A stretch of DNA of 64,000 nt from an uncultured Ruminococcus sp. (lineage in GTDB: Bacteria > Bacillota > Clostridia > Oscillospirales > Acutalibacteraceae), in assembly GCA_902798365.1 (NCBI GenBank), contig CADBWP010000001.1, positions 1-64,000 of the forward strand. Direction: 5' to 3'. This document shows, piece after piece, positions 7,575 to 16,359 of this stretch (positions are counted from its first letter, which is position 1; each line of letters opens with the position of its first letter). The notes beneath the pieces are model-generated. The model was not told where the DNA came from. It ran no database searches and saw only the letters and a program-made list of their open reading frames with translations. Position numbers and translations under genes: made by a program.

Positions 7575-7973
7575 TCATTTTTCGCCGATAAAATGTCTGA
7601 TGATGTCCTGACGGGTTACTATGCCTATGAAGGTGCCGAAATCGTCGGTCACGGGAACAAAGTTCTGATTTACCGCGCGGTTGAGCAGCTCGTCCATGGA
7701 AACGTCGATTTTGACCGCGGGGTTGAAGCTTTTGCGGATGATGTCTTTTACGTTGTGTTTTTCCTTTTCTTTGATAGCGTTGTTGCGCGAGTCGATGATG
7801 CAGTACAAAAAGTCGCCCTCGCTTACCGTGCCCACATATCGTCCGTCCTCCGAAATAACGGGAATGGCGGTGTAGCTGTGGGCGCGCATTTTTTCAAGCC
7901 CCTGGCGCAGGGTGTTTGTGTCGTAAATATACTTTACCGTGTCCTTGGGCTTTAAAAGCATTATTACGTTCAT
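7575..7973 (-). CDS. tandem CBS-domain protein
   Basis: 132 aa from the ATG at 7973, which has GAGG 6 nt upstream; an ATG 12 nt earlier overlaps the previous stop. Two CBS repeats fill it: TLRQGLEKMRAHSYTAIPVI with YVGTVSEGDFL, then TFIGIVTRQDIIRHF. CBS pairs bind adenine nucleotides and usually regulate something attached or nearby. Here no effector domain is present. It follows a small membrane protein in the same operon, so it may sense for that protein. Confidence 0.85.
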   Translation of the reverse strand: MNVIMLLKPKDTVKYIYDTNTLRQGLEKMRAHSYTAIPVISEDGRYVGTVSEGDFLYCIIDSRNNAIKEKEKHNVKDIIRKSFNPAVKIDVSMDELLNRAVNQNFVPVTDDFGTFIGIVTRQDIIRHFIGEK

Positions 7974-7981
7974 TTTTGACC

Positions 7982-8434
7982 TCAAAATTGTTTAAAGAAG
8001 CGCGAAGCCATGTACAGCTCGCCGATAAAATAAATTATGCCTGCGGTGAGTAACAGAGTTTTGACCTGCAATATGCCGCTCATTATTATAACGAGCGAGC
8101 TTGAGGCGATTATCAGATAAGCAAACACGCGCCGCCCCGTTTTATTGAACAAATACCAAAACAACAGGTAAAGCAGCATAAGTACCGCGCAAAAGATCAG
8201 CCAGAAGCGCTCCATAAGCGCCTTGGGCTCGGTAAAGCCGCCCTCGAGCACGCCGATATTTATCGCCATAAGGAACAGGCTTGCATAGCGCCCCACGCGG
8301 TCGATATAGACCATTGAGATGTTGTCAAACACCGTTTTATCTATTGTATGCGTGCGGCGGTAGAGGATATGCGGAAACAGCAGAAGCGCCGCAAACACAA
8401 GCCCGCAAGGGTTTACCACGTCAAAAAATCCCAA
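7982..8434 (-). CDS. small multi-span membrane protein, unknown function
   Basis: 150 aa with about five hydrophobic segments (CGLVFAALLLFPHIL, YASLFLMAINIGVL, FWLIFCAVLMLLYLLFW, FAYLIIASSSLVIIM, LLLTAGIIYFIGELY). No recognisable motif. It is followed 8 nt later by the CBS protein, forming a two-gene operon, and is divergent from the flippase-like gene. Confidence 0.7.
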   Translation of the reverse strand: MGFFDVVNPCGLVFAALLLFPHILYRRTHTIDKTVFDNISMVYIDRVGRYASLFLMAINIGVLEGGFTEPKALMERFWLIFCAVLMLLYLLFWYLFNKTGRRVFAYLIIASSSLVIIMSGILQVKTLLLTAGIIYFIGELYMASRFFKQF

Positions 8435-8536
8435 TTAAATCACCATAACTATTGTATCATATTGTTTGACCCTTTACAAGTAAAAAAGGCAAATTGTCAC
8501 GCTTTTTGTACAAAAACCGTGATTACAATATTGTAA

Positions 8537-8565
8537 TTGCAAATAAGGAAAAAAAGTAGTATTAT
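8537..8565 (+). promoter_or_regulatory. promoter TTGCAA-17-TATTAT
   Basis: -35 TTGCAA at 8537-8542, 17-nt spacer, -10 TATTAT at 8560-8565. It overlaps the upstream end of the open frame of the next gene and fixes its start downstream. Confidence 0.65.
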
Positions 8566-8596
8566 AGTAGTTGATCACAACAATGGGGACGATGCT

Positions 8597-9733
8597 TTGA
8601 ATAAAGAAAAAAAGAAGTTTAAGGTCAGCGGCACCCTGATTTTTAACTTGGCTGTCGGGGTCATCACGGTGTTTTTGATGATCTATTTTATCGTGTCTGA
8701 CGGCGGCATGATAGACCTGCTTAAGTCGAGAGACGGAATAATCGTGGGATGGCTTATCGTCGCGCTGGCGGTGTTTGACATGAACATTGTTATGGACGCG
8801 ATAGTCACCTTTACGTTTATACGTTCAAAATATCCTGATTTAAAATTTTTGCAGGCGATAAAAATCACCTGCGTAGGCGTGTTTTTCAGCGCAATAACGC
8901 CCTCAAGCACGGGCGGTCAGCCAATGCAGCTTTATTTGATGTCAAAAATGAACATCAGCGTGGGCTTTGGCTCGGCTTGCATGACGCAAAAGTTTATTGT
9001 ATATCAGTTTGTTACAATGGCGTTCAGCATATTTGCCATTGTGGTCAAGTTTGATCTGTTCAGCGGAGCGTTCACGGGCTTTTGGTCGTCGGCATTCATA
9101 ATACTCGGCTTTGCCGTTCAGCTGGGCATAACCGCGCTGTTTATCATAGTGTCGTTTTCGAGCAGGCTGACCAAAAAGCTGCTTGCGCTTATTGGCAAGA
9201 TACTTAACAAATTTAAGATAAAAAACGCCGACGGTAAGCTGAAAAAGCTATCCAAGGAATTTGAGATGTTCCACACCTCGAACAAGGCGCTCATGTCGGA
9301 CAAAAAGCGGATGGTGCTCATTTATGCGCTGGTTTCTGTTCAGGTGCTGCTGATACTGTCGGTGCCGTTCTTTATCTATCTGGCGCTTGACATGCCCAAA
9401 ATAGCGGCGGAAATGAACATGCCGCAGGGCAACTGGTTCAACTTTATTTGTATTCAGTCGTTCGTGCTGTTCACCTCCAACCTAATCCCCCTGCCGGGAG
9501 CCTCGGGCGGTGCGGAGGCTGCCTTTGCGCTCTATTATGACCCGCTGTTCGGGTTCCGCACAAAGCCCGCCATAGTTATCTGGCGCTTTATCACCTACTA
9601 CGGCGCCATGATACTCACCGTGCCCTTCTCCTACTACACAAAGGGTCACAAGGAGCACAGCAAGGAGATAGAGGAAGAGCTTGAAGAATCTCTTGAAGAG
9701 ATACCCGAAAATGTGAGCTCGGGTTCGGAATAA
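8597..9733 (+). CDS. LPG synthase TM-region/UPF0104-type (flippase-like) integral membrane protein
   Basis: 378 aa from TTG at 8597, preceded by GGGGA; the frame is open to 8537, but that part holds the promoter. About eight membrane segments. The signature loop SAITPSSTGGQP near residue 101 and PLPGASGGAEA near residue 300 match the domain found in the membrane half of lysyl-phosphatidylglycerol synthase (MprF). There is no aminoacyl-transferase domain, so it would move or handle a lipid rather than make one. The last 30 residues are Glu-rich. Substrate unknown. Confidence 0.85.
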   Translation: MNKEKKKFKVSGTLIFNLAVGVITVFLMIYFIVSDGGMIDLLKSRDGIIVGWLIVALAVFDMNIVMDAIVTFTFIRSKYPDLKFLQAIKITCVGVFFSAITPSSTGGQPMQLYLMSKMNISVGFGSACMTQKFIVYQFVTMAFSIFAIVVKFDLFSGAFTGFWSSAFIILGFAVQLGITALFIIVSFSSRLTKKLLALIGKILNKFKIKNADGKLKKLSKEFEMFHTSNKALMSDKKRMVLIYALVSVQVLLILSVPFFIYLALDMPKIAAEMNMPQGNWFNFICIQSFVLFTSNLIPLPGASGGAEAAFALYYDPLFGFRTKPAIVIWRFITYYGAMILTVPFSYYTKGHKEHSKEIEEELEESLEEIPENVSSGSE

Positions 9734-9778
9734 AAAAGGCGGTGCGCTCTGTGAGCAGCCGGGCATAGTGTAAAAAAT

Positions 9779-9812
9779 ACCGGTAAGATGGTTCGTCGTC
9801 TTACCGGTTTTT
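9779..9812 (+). terminator. terminator between convergent genes
   Basis: Perfect 10-bp stem ACCGGTAAGA / TCTTACCGGT followed by TTTTTA. It serves the flippase-like gene. Confidence 0.85.
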
Positions 9813-9815
9813 ATT

Positions 9816-10025
9816 TCAGAATTTTCTTTTGCGATCGGGGTCGTTTGTTTTGCCCTCGCGTCCGGCGCCTCTGCTGCGCGAGGAGAAAAAGGTCATTGCG
9901 GCATATACTATCAGCGGAGAAAGCACAAAGATGATTATGCAAAGCCACAGCTCGGCGTGGTTCAGCAAAGCGAACGCAGTCGCCGCGATGCAGGCTATTA
10001 TTGAGACCAAAAGCCTGAAATTCAT
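9816..10025 (-). CDS. 69-aa two-span membrane protein
   Basis: Starts at ATG 10025 with AGGAGG 6 nt upstream; the open frame extends upstream into the previous gene but without support. Two hydrophobic stretches (LLVSIIACIAATAFALL and LCIIIFVLSPLIVYAAM) are followed by a basic tail (SSRSRGAGREGK...). It begins 10 nt after the exodeoxyribonuclease gene. Function unknown. Confidence 0.65.
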   Translation of the reverse strand: MNFRLLVSIIACIAATAFALLNHAELWLCIIIFVLSPLIVYAAMTFFSSRSRGAGREGKTNDPDRKRKF

Positions 10026-10035
10026 AAAACGCCTC

Positions 10036-10794
10036 CTACATGTCAACAACAAGCTCGACCGGACAATGATCGGAGCCCAAAACATCTGTGTGTATGGCTG
10101 CGGAAACAAGCTTATCGTCAAGGGCGTTTGAGGTGATAAAATAGTCTATGCGCCAGCCCGCGTTTTTTTCACGCGCGCGAAAACGATATGACCACCACGA
10201 ATATACGCCCTCGGTATCGGGATAAAAGTGACGGTAGGTATCGGTAAAGCCGCTTTGCAGAAGGGCTGTCATCTTGCCGCGCTCCTCGTCGGTAAAGCCC
10301 GCGTTTTTGCGGTTGGTCTTTGGGTTTTTGAGGTCGATCTCTTTGTGCGCAACGTTCAAATCGCCGCATAGTATAACGGGCTTTGATTCCTCAAGCCTTT
10401 TGAGATACGCCAAAAACGCGTCCTCCCACGTCATGCGGTAGTCGAGGCGTTTCAGCTCGTTTTGCGAATTGGGCGTGTAGCAGGTGACCATGTAAAATTT
10501 TTCAAATTCGGCGGTGATGACCCTGCCCTCATGGTCATGTTCCTCCTCACCTATTCCGTAGGTAACGCTGAGAGGCTCGTCCTTTGTAAACAAAGCGGTG
10601 CCCGAATAGCCCTTTTTTTCGGCGTAGTTCCAGTACTGATGATAGCCCGGCAGGTCAAGGTCGAGCTGACCCTGAGAAAGCTTTGTTTCCTGCAGGCAGA
10701 AAATGTCGGCGTTTATATCGTTAAAAAAATCCAAAAAGCCCTTGGTGACGCAGGCGCGCAGACCGTTTACGTTCCATGATATCAGCTTTTTCAT
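10036..10794 (-). CDS. xth: exodeoxyribonuclease III (AP endonuclease)
   Basis: 252 aa starting [16 protein letters not shown] at 10794, with GGGGAG 8 nt upstream. All motifs of the ExoIII/APE1 family are present: [31 protein letters not shown] and the C-terminal SDHCPVEL. It cuts DNA at abasic sites in base-excision repair and has 3'-5' exonuclease activity. Full length, no oddity. Confidence 0.93.
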   Translation of the reverse strand: MKKLISWNVNGLRACVTKGFLDFFNDINADIFCLQETKLSQGQLDLDLPGYHQYWNYAEKKGYSGTALFTKDEPLSVTYGIGEEEHDHEGRVITAEFEKFYMVTCYTPNSQNELKRLDYRMTWEDAFLAYLKRLEESKPVILCGDLNVAHKEIDLKNPKTNRKNAGFTDEERGKMTALLQSGFTDTYRHFYPDTEGVYSWWSYRFRAREKNAGWRIDYFITSNALDDKLVSAAIHTDVLGSDHCPVELVVDM

Positions 10795-10915
10795 GATCCC
10801 ACTCCCCTTTTTCAATGCGGCAGCTCATGCTTAAGCATTGTTTCAATAATAGTATAAAATAAAAAAGCATTTTTCGCAAGGGGTTTGAATAAGTTTTATT
10901 CCGAGGGGTGGTTTT

Positions 10916-11611
10916 ATGCTAAACATCATCGGGCTTTTGGGGCAGTATGTATGCTTTTTTATTTTGCACGTGTGCGGAGGCGGCGCGTTTCCCAAGCCGC
11001 TGTCCGAAAAGAAGGAACGCGAATACCTTGAAAAAGCGGCAAACGGCGATCCCGACGCGCGAAACAAGCTTGTGGAGCACAACCTTCGGCTTGTGGCACA
11101 CATAATAAAAAAGTATTACGGCAATCAGAGCGAGCAGGATGATTTGGTGTCTATAGGCACGATCGGTCTGATTAAGGCGATAAACACCTTTAAGCCAGAC
11201 AAAAACATCCGACTGAGCTCATATGCGAGCCGCTGCATAGAAAACGAGATACTTATGCATTTCAGAAGCGCGAAAAAGGCGGAGCGCGACGTGTCGCTTA
11301 GCGAGACAATAGACACAGACAAGGACGGAAATCCGCTTACCCTGCTGGATATTATGGCGGTTGAGGACGACATTATCGACAATCTTGACCGCAGGCTGAA
11401 CGAAAAAAAGCTCGGACAGTTCATAAACGAGGAGCTGTCCGGGCGTGAAAAAACCGTTATTGTGCTGCGCTACGGCCTGGGCGGCAGAGAGCCCGCGACC
11501 CAAAAGAACGTGGCTAAGCTTTTAAAAATAAGCCGGTCATATGTGAGCAGGATAGAAACAAAGGCGCTGAAAAAGCTGAGAAAAAGATTTGAAAACAGCT
11601 CTAATCTTTAA
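10916..11611 (+). CDS. sigK: RNA polymerase sporulation sigma factor, sigma-K type
   Basis: 231 aa. A hydrophobic N-terminus of about 20 residues (MLNIIGLLGQYVCFFILHVC) precedes GGGAFPKPLS, which matches the pro-sequence junction of Bacillus SigK. Then follow region 2 (NLRLVAHIIKKYY, DLVSIGTIGLIKAINTF, YASRCIENEILMHFR) and region 4 (SRSYVSRIETKALKKLRKRF). It directs late mother-cell transcription. The gene is uninterrupted: no skin element splits it. The hydrophobic pro-segment suggests membrane tethering and proteolytic activation. Confidence 0.9.
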   Translation: MLNIIGLLGQYVCFFILHVCGGGAFPKPLSEKKEREYLEKAANGDPDARNKLVEHNLRLVAHIIKKYYGNQSEQDDLVSIGTIGLIKAINTFKPDKNIRLSSYASRCIENEILMHFRSAKKAERDVSLSETIDTDKDGNPLTLLDIMAVEDDIIDNLDRRLNEKKLGQFINEELSGREKTVIVLRYGLGGREPATQKNVAKLLKISRSYVSRIETKALKKLRKRFENSSNL

Positions 11612-11617
11612 CGCGCT

Positions 11618-12196
11618 TTAATAATCCAGTTGCTTTAATTCTTCTAAGGAATATAAGCAATTGAGCGCGGTAAGCATTGCGTTGGTGGAAAGATATGTCG
11701 GCAGGTCAAGGTGCTTAAGCAGCCTTTGACGGTTTTGCGACGCGTTTTTGCCACCGGTAAGACCCAATGCATATAAATCCGATTTTGTGATGCGGTTTTC
11801 GGGCGGAGCGTCCTCGCCCAAAATATGGGCGCCGCTCTTGCGTATAGCCTCTATAATTATTTCGTCGGTAACGCCCTCGACGCCGAGCAGCCCTTCGCGG
11901 CTTTTTTGCGGCTTGCGTTTTTCCTTGCCCTCTATCTGAGGTATGTAGCAATGGCGGATCCTGTCGGCAGGCACTGCTCCGTTTAAAAAATTGCGGATAA
12001 CAAAGCCAGCGCCGTCGCTGTCGGTCATTATGAGGATGCCGCGCGAATTTGCTATCTGCCTTATAAGGCTCTGTTTTTCCCTGTCCTTAAAAACGCGAAA
12101 GCCGCCTGTTTCTATTACGGGCGCGTCGATCAGACCGCTGAGCTTTATCCTGTCATATCTGCCCTCTACTATGACCGCTTCCCTAAGCTTTATCAC
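11618..12196 (-). CDS. rnmV: ribonuclease M5-like (Toprim plus DUF4093)
   Basis: 192 aa from a GTG at 12196 that shares one base with the stop of the preceding holA. The Toprim fold has Glu11 in IVEGRYD and the DxD pair D59/D61 in IMTDSDGAG. The C-terminal DUF4093 part has GLTGGKNASQNRQRLLKHL, as in Bacillus RNase M5, which matures 5S rRNA. In Bacillus the gene sits near ksgA; here it is coupled to holA and comEC instead. Confidence 0.85.
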   Translation of the reverse strand: MIKLREAVIVEGRYDRIKLSGLIDAPVIETGGFRVFKDREKQSLIRQIANSRGILIMTDSDGAGFVIRNFLNGAVPADRIRHCYIPQIEGKEKRKPQKSREGLLGVEGVTDEIIIEAIRKSGAHILGEDAPPENRITKSDLYALGLTGGKNASQNRQRLLKHLDLPTYLSTNAMLTALNCLYSLEELKQLDY

Positions 12197-13239
12197 TAAC
12201 GCCTGACCTCCCTTGATATGAGCAGCAGACGCGCTGTCAGCTGCTCCAAATGCATTCGCGGATTTACCGACACCGATTTGAGCTTTATGTCGGCGTCAAG
12301 CACGGCGTTAAGGCAGTCGCGCAAAGCCTCTGTGCTAATGCGCGAGGTGGCGCGGCGGGCTTTTGACAGCGCAAACGCGCGGTTTTTGTATTCAAAGTCT
12401 TTGACGACCTCTTTTTCGTGAACCCCACATTCGTCGGCAACGCGGATGCGGTAAGCGTCGGTAAAGGCGTTTGCCAGTATATAGAGCATCATAACCGGCT
12501 CTTCCTTTTGATAAAACAGCCTGTCAAGCAGGCTGAACGCCTTGTCGCCGTTGCCCGAGAGCACAGCGTCGGAGAGAGCAAAAATCTTTGTTTCAAGGTT
12601 TGGTGCGATAAGCTTTTCGATAGCCTCGTGCTCTATGGTTTCGCCGGTTGAGTAAGCACAGAGCTTTTCGACCTCGTTTTTGAGCAGATTGAGATCCTCG
12701 CCGCAGGCGTTTATCAGCGCGGAGGCGTTCAGCTGTGAAATGGTTTTGCCGCGTTCATTAGCCCATTTTGCTATGTATTTTTCAAGCGTGCGCCTGTCGA
12801 TTTTGTCAAAGCGGCACACGGAACCGTCCTTTTCGGCGCGCTTTGCTATGGCGTCAAGCGCTGCCTTGTTTTTCTTGGGAACATAAGACGGCATTGAAAT
12901 AACGAGCACCGTTCCCTCGACCGTATGCTTGCAAATCGCCTTTAGCTTGGCTATGTCGTCTGCGTTCATGCTGTCGAGGAAGATGTCGGTAACGGTAACA
13001 AGGTTGTACTCGCTCATAAACGGCACGACCCCCATCGCAGCCGCAAGGGCGTCAAGGTCAACCTCGCCGCCGAAGGCATGATAGTTGAAGTCCGACGGAG
13101 CCTTGCCTGCCACAGCGTTGATAAGCAGCCCGGCAGCGCTTTTTACAAACATCTGCTCTGAGCCGTAAATAACGTATATGGGCGAAAAGCTTCTCGCCTT
13201 AATTTGTTTTTTCAATTCGGCTTCGGTTATTACAGGCAT
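12196..13239 (-). CDS. holA: DNA polymerase III subunit delta
   Basis: 347 aa, start with GGAGG 5 nt upstream. N-terminal AAA-like region begins with PIYVIYGSEQMFVKSAAGLL and the middle has INACGEDLNLLKNEVEKL, both typical of HolA; the C-terminal helical collar domain follows. Delta opens the sliding clamp in the clamp-loader complex. It lies between comEC and rnmV; the comEC-holA order is common in Firmicutes. Confidence 0.92.
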   Translation of the reverse strand: MPVITEAELKKQIKARSFSPIYVIYGSEQMFVKSAAGLLINAVAGKAPSDFNYHAFGGEVDLDALAAAMGVVPFMSEYNLVTVTDIFLDSMNADDIAKLKAICKHTVEGTVLVISMPSYVPKKNKAALDAIAKRAEKDGSVCRFDKIDRRTLEKYIAKWANERGKTISQLNASALINACGEDLNLLKNEVEKLCAYSTGETIEHEAIEKLIAPNLETKIFALSDAVLSGNGDKAFSLLDRLFYQKEEPVMMLYILANAFTDAYRIRVADECGVHEKEVVKDFEYKNRAFALSKARRATSRISTEALRDCLNAVLDADIKLKSVSVNPRMHLEQLTARLLLISREVRR

Positions 13240-13250
13240 AGCGTCCTCCG

Positions 13251-15389
13251 TTATGAAAGCTTTATCGTGAAATAATCGCCGCTTTTAAGCTTGATCACCT
13301 CTGTGTTTTGAGGCAATTCGTCCCTAACGCCGCCCTCGCAAATAATGCAGGCGGCTGAATTTATCTCGTCGGAAAAGGCGGAAGCGTCGGCGTTTTGCGG
13401 CAAAATGACCGCCGACGAATCAGACGTATATACATAAAAGCACACCTTGTTTTTGTCGGGAACGACGCGAACCGAGGCGTCGGCGTTGACACAAACCTCA
13501 AACGCCGAGTCACCGAAAACAATTGCGCCGTCGGGCAGGGCTTCGTCCGTACTATCATATACCAAAATATCCGATACGTCAAATCGGTTTATAATATCGG
13601 GAAGGTAAGCGGCGTGTGATTTATTCTCTTTTGGAATTATAATCATGTCGATATGACCCGACCTGCTGTCTATTTCATCCGCTACAGCGTCAAAGGTGTC
13701 GCCCGAGCCGCCGCAGCTGAGCAGCGTGACGTTTTCACACTTGGCAAGCACGGCGGTGTAACCGTAGCGCGAGGGATACACCGTGAGCGTGCACGACCTG
13801 TCGGCAAACAGATAGCTGAGCGAGCCGCCGGTTGTGAGCGTGAGCACAGAGAGCACGACAGCCGCGGCTCTATATATACCTTTTGCGTGAAAGGCGTAGC
13901 ACAGCGCGACAAGCAGCAGCGAAACAAGCACCCATACCTTGTAAAAATCCCTGTCCGCCGTGATGTGTGAAAACGGAACGGAATTAAAAACATCAACCGC
14001 AAACAGCAGCGCCCTGCAAAGGAACGCGGTGACCGACGCTATCACAAGATTCAGAAACGGAACAAAGGAGACTGCAATCAACAGCATGGAAGAAACTATA
14101 ACCGCTGCGGCGAGCGGCGAGGCTATGACCGAGAAAAACACGGTGAGCGGGTTTATCCTTCCGAACGCAAAAACGGTGACTGGTATGACCCACAGCATTG
14201 CAGAAAGAGAAACCGAGAATACTTTAATAAGATAAACCGCAACGCTTTTTACAAGCCTGAGCGCACGCTCTCGCGTTGAGATTATCTCTTTGTCCGAGGT
14301 TTTGTACTTGCCAAGCCGTTTAATTGCAAAACCGGCTATTTTGTCCGACCAAAGCACGATGCCGAAGGTTGCCGAAAAGGACAGAAGCAGTCCGACGTCG
14401 CCCACGGCGTAAGGGTTGGGAAGCGTGAGTATCAGCGCGGCTATTCCAAGCGAGTTTATGCTGTCGGCATGGCGGAAGAACGCCTTGCCGCAATAGGCTG
14501 TGATAAGCATTATTCCCGATCTTACAACAGACGGAGTAAAACCCGTGACCGCCATGAACATCAGGACAAAAGCCGATATTATTGCCGGAGAAACAAACCT
14601 GTTAAGCCTGAACCGCGAGAGTATAAGCCTGAGCATACCTGCGGCGACCGAAAGATGAAAGCCCGACACGACTATGAGAAATGACATTCCCGAGTCGGCA
14701 AAGCTGCCCTTTACGTCCTTGCCGAGAGCGTATTTGTCGCCGAGAAGTATCGCCTTTGAAAGCGCGGCGGCGTCCTGCGGAAGCAGCTGCGACAGGGTCG
14801 ATTTCATCCTGCCTCTCAGCCATACCGCCCATGAATACGGCGTGCTTACATATTCATCAAAAGCGTTTATCTCCGAAACATCGGACTGAAACACGCTGAG
14901 AAACACCCTTCGGCTCTTCATCTGACTGTATTCTGAGGGATGCGGAGTGAGTGTGGCGGTGAGCCTTTGAAACGGCTGAACATCCTCATCGTCCGATACC
15001 GTGAGCTGCAGCTTTATCGCGGCGTCTTTTCCGTCGATGGTCTCCGTCTGCACGGTGAAAACAACATAATGTCCGCTGAAATGAAGGTCATCGCTTACAT
15101 AGCCTTGGATTTTTATTTCCTTATCGGAATAATTATCAATGATCGGAGAAACATAATAATTCTGATAAAGAAGTAAAGACAACACCGCCGCAATAGCCGC
15201 AGCGCCAACGGCAAGCGCCGGACGGCAGAAGCCCGACGCGGGTCTTACTATTCCGACGACCAACGCTGCCGACGCAAGCAGCACACCCGCCGCGCAAATC
15301 GTCACAACAAGTGCGACCGAAAAGTAATAAAAAGCGACCGCAAGGACGGTAAGAAAAACAAGTCCTATCAGTCCGAACGGTCGTTTCAT
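13251..15389 (-). CDS. comEC: ComEC/Rec2-type competence membrane channel with degenerate C-terminal domain
   Basis: 712 aa. An N-terminal membrane pair and OB-like DUF4131 region (about 80-170) are followed by the competence domain with SKAILLGDKYALG, SGFHLSVAAGMLRL and GFTPSVVRSGIML, then several more helices. The last 200 residues align in position with the metallo-beta-lactamase domain, but the HxHxDH metal motif is missing (IIIPKENKSHAAYLPDI stands there). It would let single-stranded DNA cross the membrane. Loss of the nuclease site is the odd point. Confidence 0.87.
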   Translation of the reverse strand: MKRPFGLIGLVFLTVLAVAFYYFSVALVVTICAAGVLLASAALVVGIVRPASGFCRPALAVGAAAIAAVLSLLLYQNYYVSPIIDNYSDKEIKIQGYVSDDLHFSGHYVVFTVQTETIDGKDAAIKLQLTVSDDEDVQPFQRLTATLTPHPSEYSQMKSRRVFLSVFQSDVSEINAFDEYVSTPYSWAVWLRGRMKSTLSQLLPQDAAALSKAILLGDKYALGKDVKGSFADSGMSFLIVVSGFHLSVAAGMLRLILSRFRLNRFVSPAIISAFVLMFMAVTGFTPSVVRSGIMLITAYCGKAFFRHADSINSLGIAALILTLPNPYAVGDVGLLLSFSATFGIVLWSDKIAGFAIKRLGKYKTSDKEIISTRERALRLVKSVAVYLIKVFSVSLSAMLWVIPVTVFAFGRINPLTVFFSVIASPLAAAVIVSSMLLIAVSFVPFLNLVIASVTAFLCRALLFAVDVFNSVPFSHITADRDFYKVWVLVSLLLVALCYAFHAKGIYRAAAVVLSVLTLTTGGSLSYLFADRSCTLTVYPSRYGYTAVLAKCENVTLLSCGGSGDTFDAVADEIDSRSGHIDMIIIPKENKSHAAYLPDIINRFDVSDILVYDSTDEALPDGAIVFGDSAFEVCVNADASVRVVPDKNKVCFYVYTSDSSAVILPQNADASAFSDEINSAACIICEGGVRDELPQNTEVIKLKSGDYFTIKLS

Positions 15390-15402
15390 GTCGCATTACC
15401 AA

Positions 15403-15939
15403 TTACTTTTCAAATACGGGAAGCTCCTCAAGATAGATGATGTCGTCCCTGTTTTTGGCGTCGCCCTCTGCAAGCACGCACGCCTTGCCCACTATGTTTG
15501 CGCCGATTTTATTGAGAAGGTTTTCGAGCGCCGCTATGCTTTCGCCGGTTGAAATAACGTCGTCAACTATAAGCACGCGCTTGCCCTTCAAAAACCGAAC
15601 GTCGGTATCGCCCAGATACAGCTTCTGCTCGTTTGCCGTGGTAATGGAGTTGACCGTGACGTCAACGCAGTTGCGCATATATACCTTTACGCTTTTGCGG
15701 GCTATAACATACTCGCGGCAGCCCTGACGCGCCATCTCGTAGCAAAGCGGAATGCCCTTTGCCTCCGCCGAAAAAACAACGTCGTGCTCGGGACATTTTT
15801 TGAGCAGCGCGGCGGCGGCCTTTTCGGTCACCTCGACGTCGCCGAACATGATGAACGCGGCTATGTCGAGCTTGTCGCTTACGGGATACTTGATGAGCTC
15901 GCGCTCAACTCCCGCAATGTTGATTTTGTATGTATCCAT
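15403..15939 (-). CDS. phosphoribosyltransferase family protein (adenine PRT-like)
   Basis: 178 aa with GGAGG before the ATG. The PRPP-binding loop is VLIVDDVISTGES at about residues 130-142. SAEAKGIPLCYEMAR and VIARKSVKVYM resemble adenine or xanthine phosphoribosyltransferases. It would make a nucleotide from a purine base and PRPP. It is 15 nt downstream of the HIT gene and 13 nt upstream of comEC, so the row is likely co-transcribed. Confidence 0.82.
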   Translation of the reverse strand: MDTYKINIAGVERELIKYPVSDKLDIAAFIMFGDVEVTEKAAAALLKKCPEHDVVFSAEAKGIPLCYEMARQGCREYVIARKSVKVYMRNCVDVTVNSITTANEQKLYLGDTDVRFLKGKRVLIVDDVISTGESIAALENLLNKIGANIVGKACVLAEGDAKNRDDIIYLEELPVFEK

Positions 15940-15954
15940 CGTCCTGTCCTCCCG

Positions 15955-16296
15955 TTACACCATTCTTCCGCCGAGCTTTTTGCCGCCCAAAATATGAAAA
16001 TGCATGTGATGAACGCTCTGACAGCCGTCCTCGCCACAGTTGGTAACAATGCGATAGCCGTTGTCAAGCCCGAGAGTTGCGGCGATTTCGGGGATTTTTG
16101 CAAAAATGTGCGCGACAACCGAGGCGTTGCTCTCGTCAACGTCGTTTGCGCTGCTGATGTGCTGCTTTGGAATAACCAAAACATGTACGGGAGCCTGCGG
16201 CTCAAGGTCGTAAAACGCGAGGATAAGCTCGTCCTCATATACTTTTTTTGACGGAATGGCGCCGTTTGCGATACCGCAAAAAACGCAGTTGTCCAT
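15955..16296 (-). CDS. HIT-family protein (histidine triad nucleotide hydrolase)
   Basis: 113 aa from the ATG at 16296 (AAAGGG 8 nt upstream; a GTG 9 nt earlier is the other option). N-terminal CVFCGIANG, then VHVLVIPKQHISS and the triad VHHMHFHIL (HxHxH). HinT-type enzymes hydrolyse purine phosphoramidates. Full length for the family. Confidence 0.92.
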   Translation of the reverse strand: MDNCVFCGIANGAIPSKKVYEDELILAFYDLEPQAPVHVLVIPKQHISSANDVDESNASVVAHIFAKIPEIAATLGLDNGYRIVTNCGEDGCQSVHHMHFHILGGKKLGGRMV

Positions 16297-16359
16297 ATTG
16301 TTCACCCTTTAAATATAATAATCTGAAAAAACGCGTTTCCGCATACGGTTATTTTACTA

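Noticed and set aside
8537..8596. Upstream start for the flippase-like protein
   Set aside because: The TTG at 8537 is the -35 box of the promoter.
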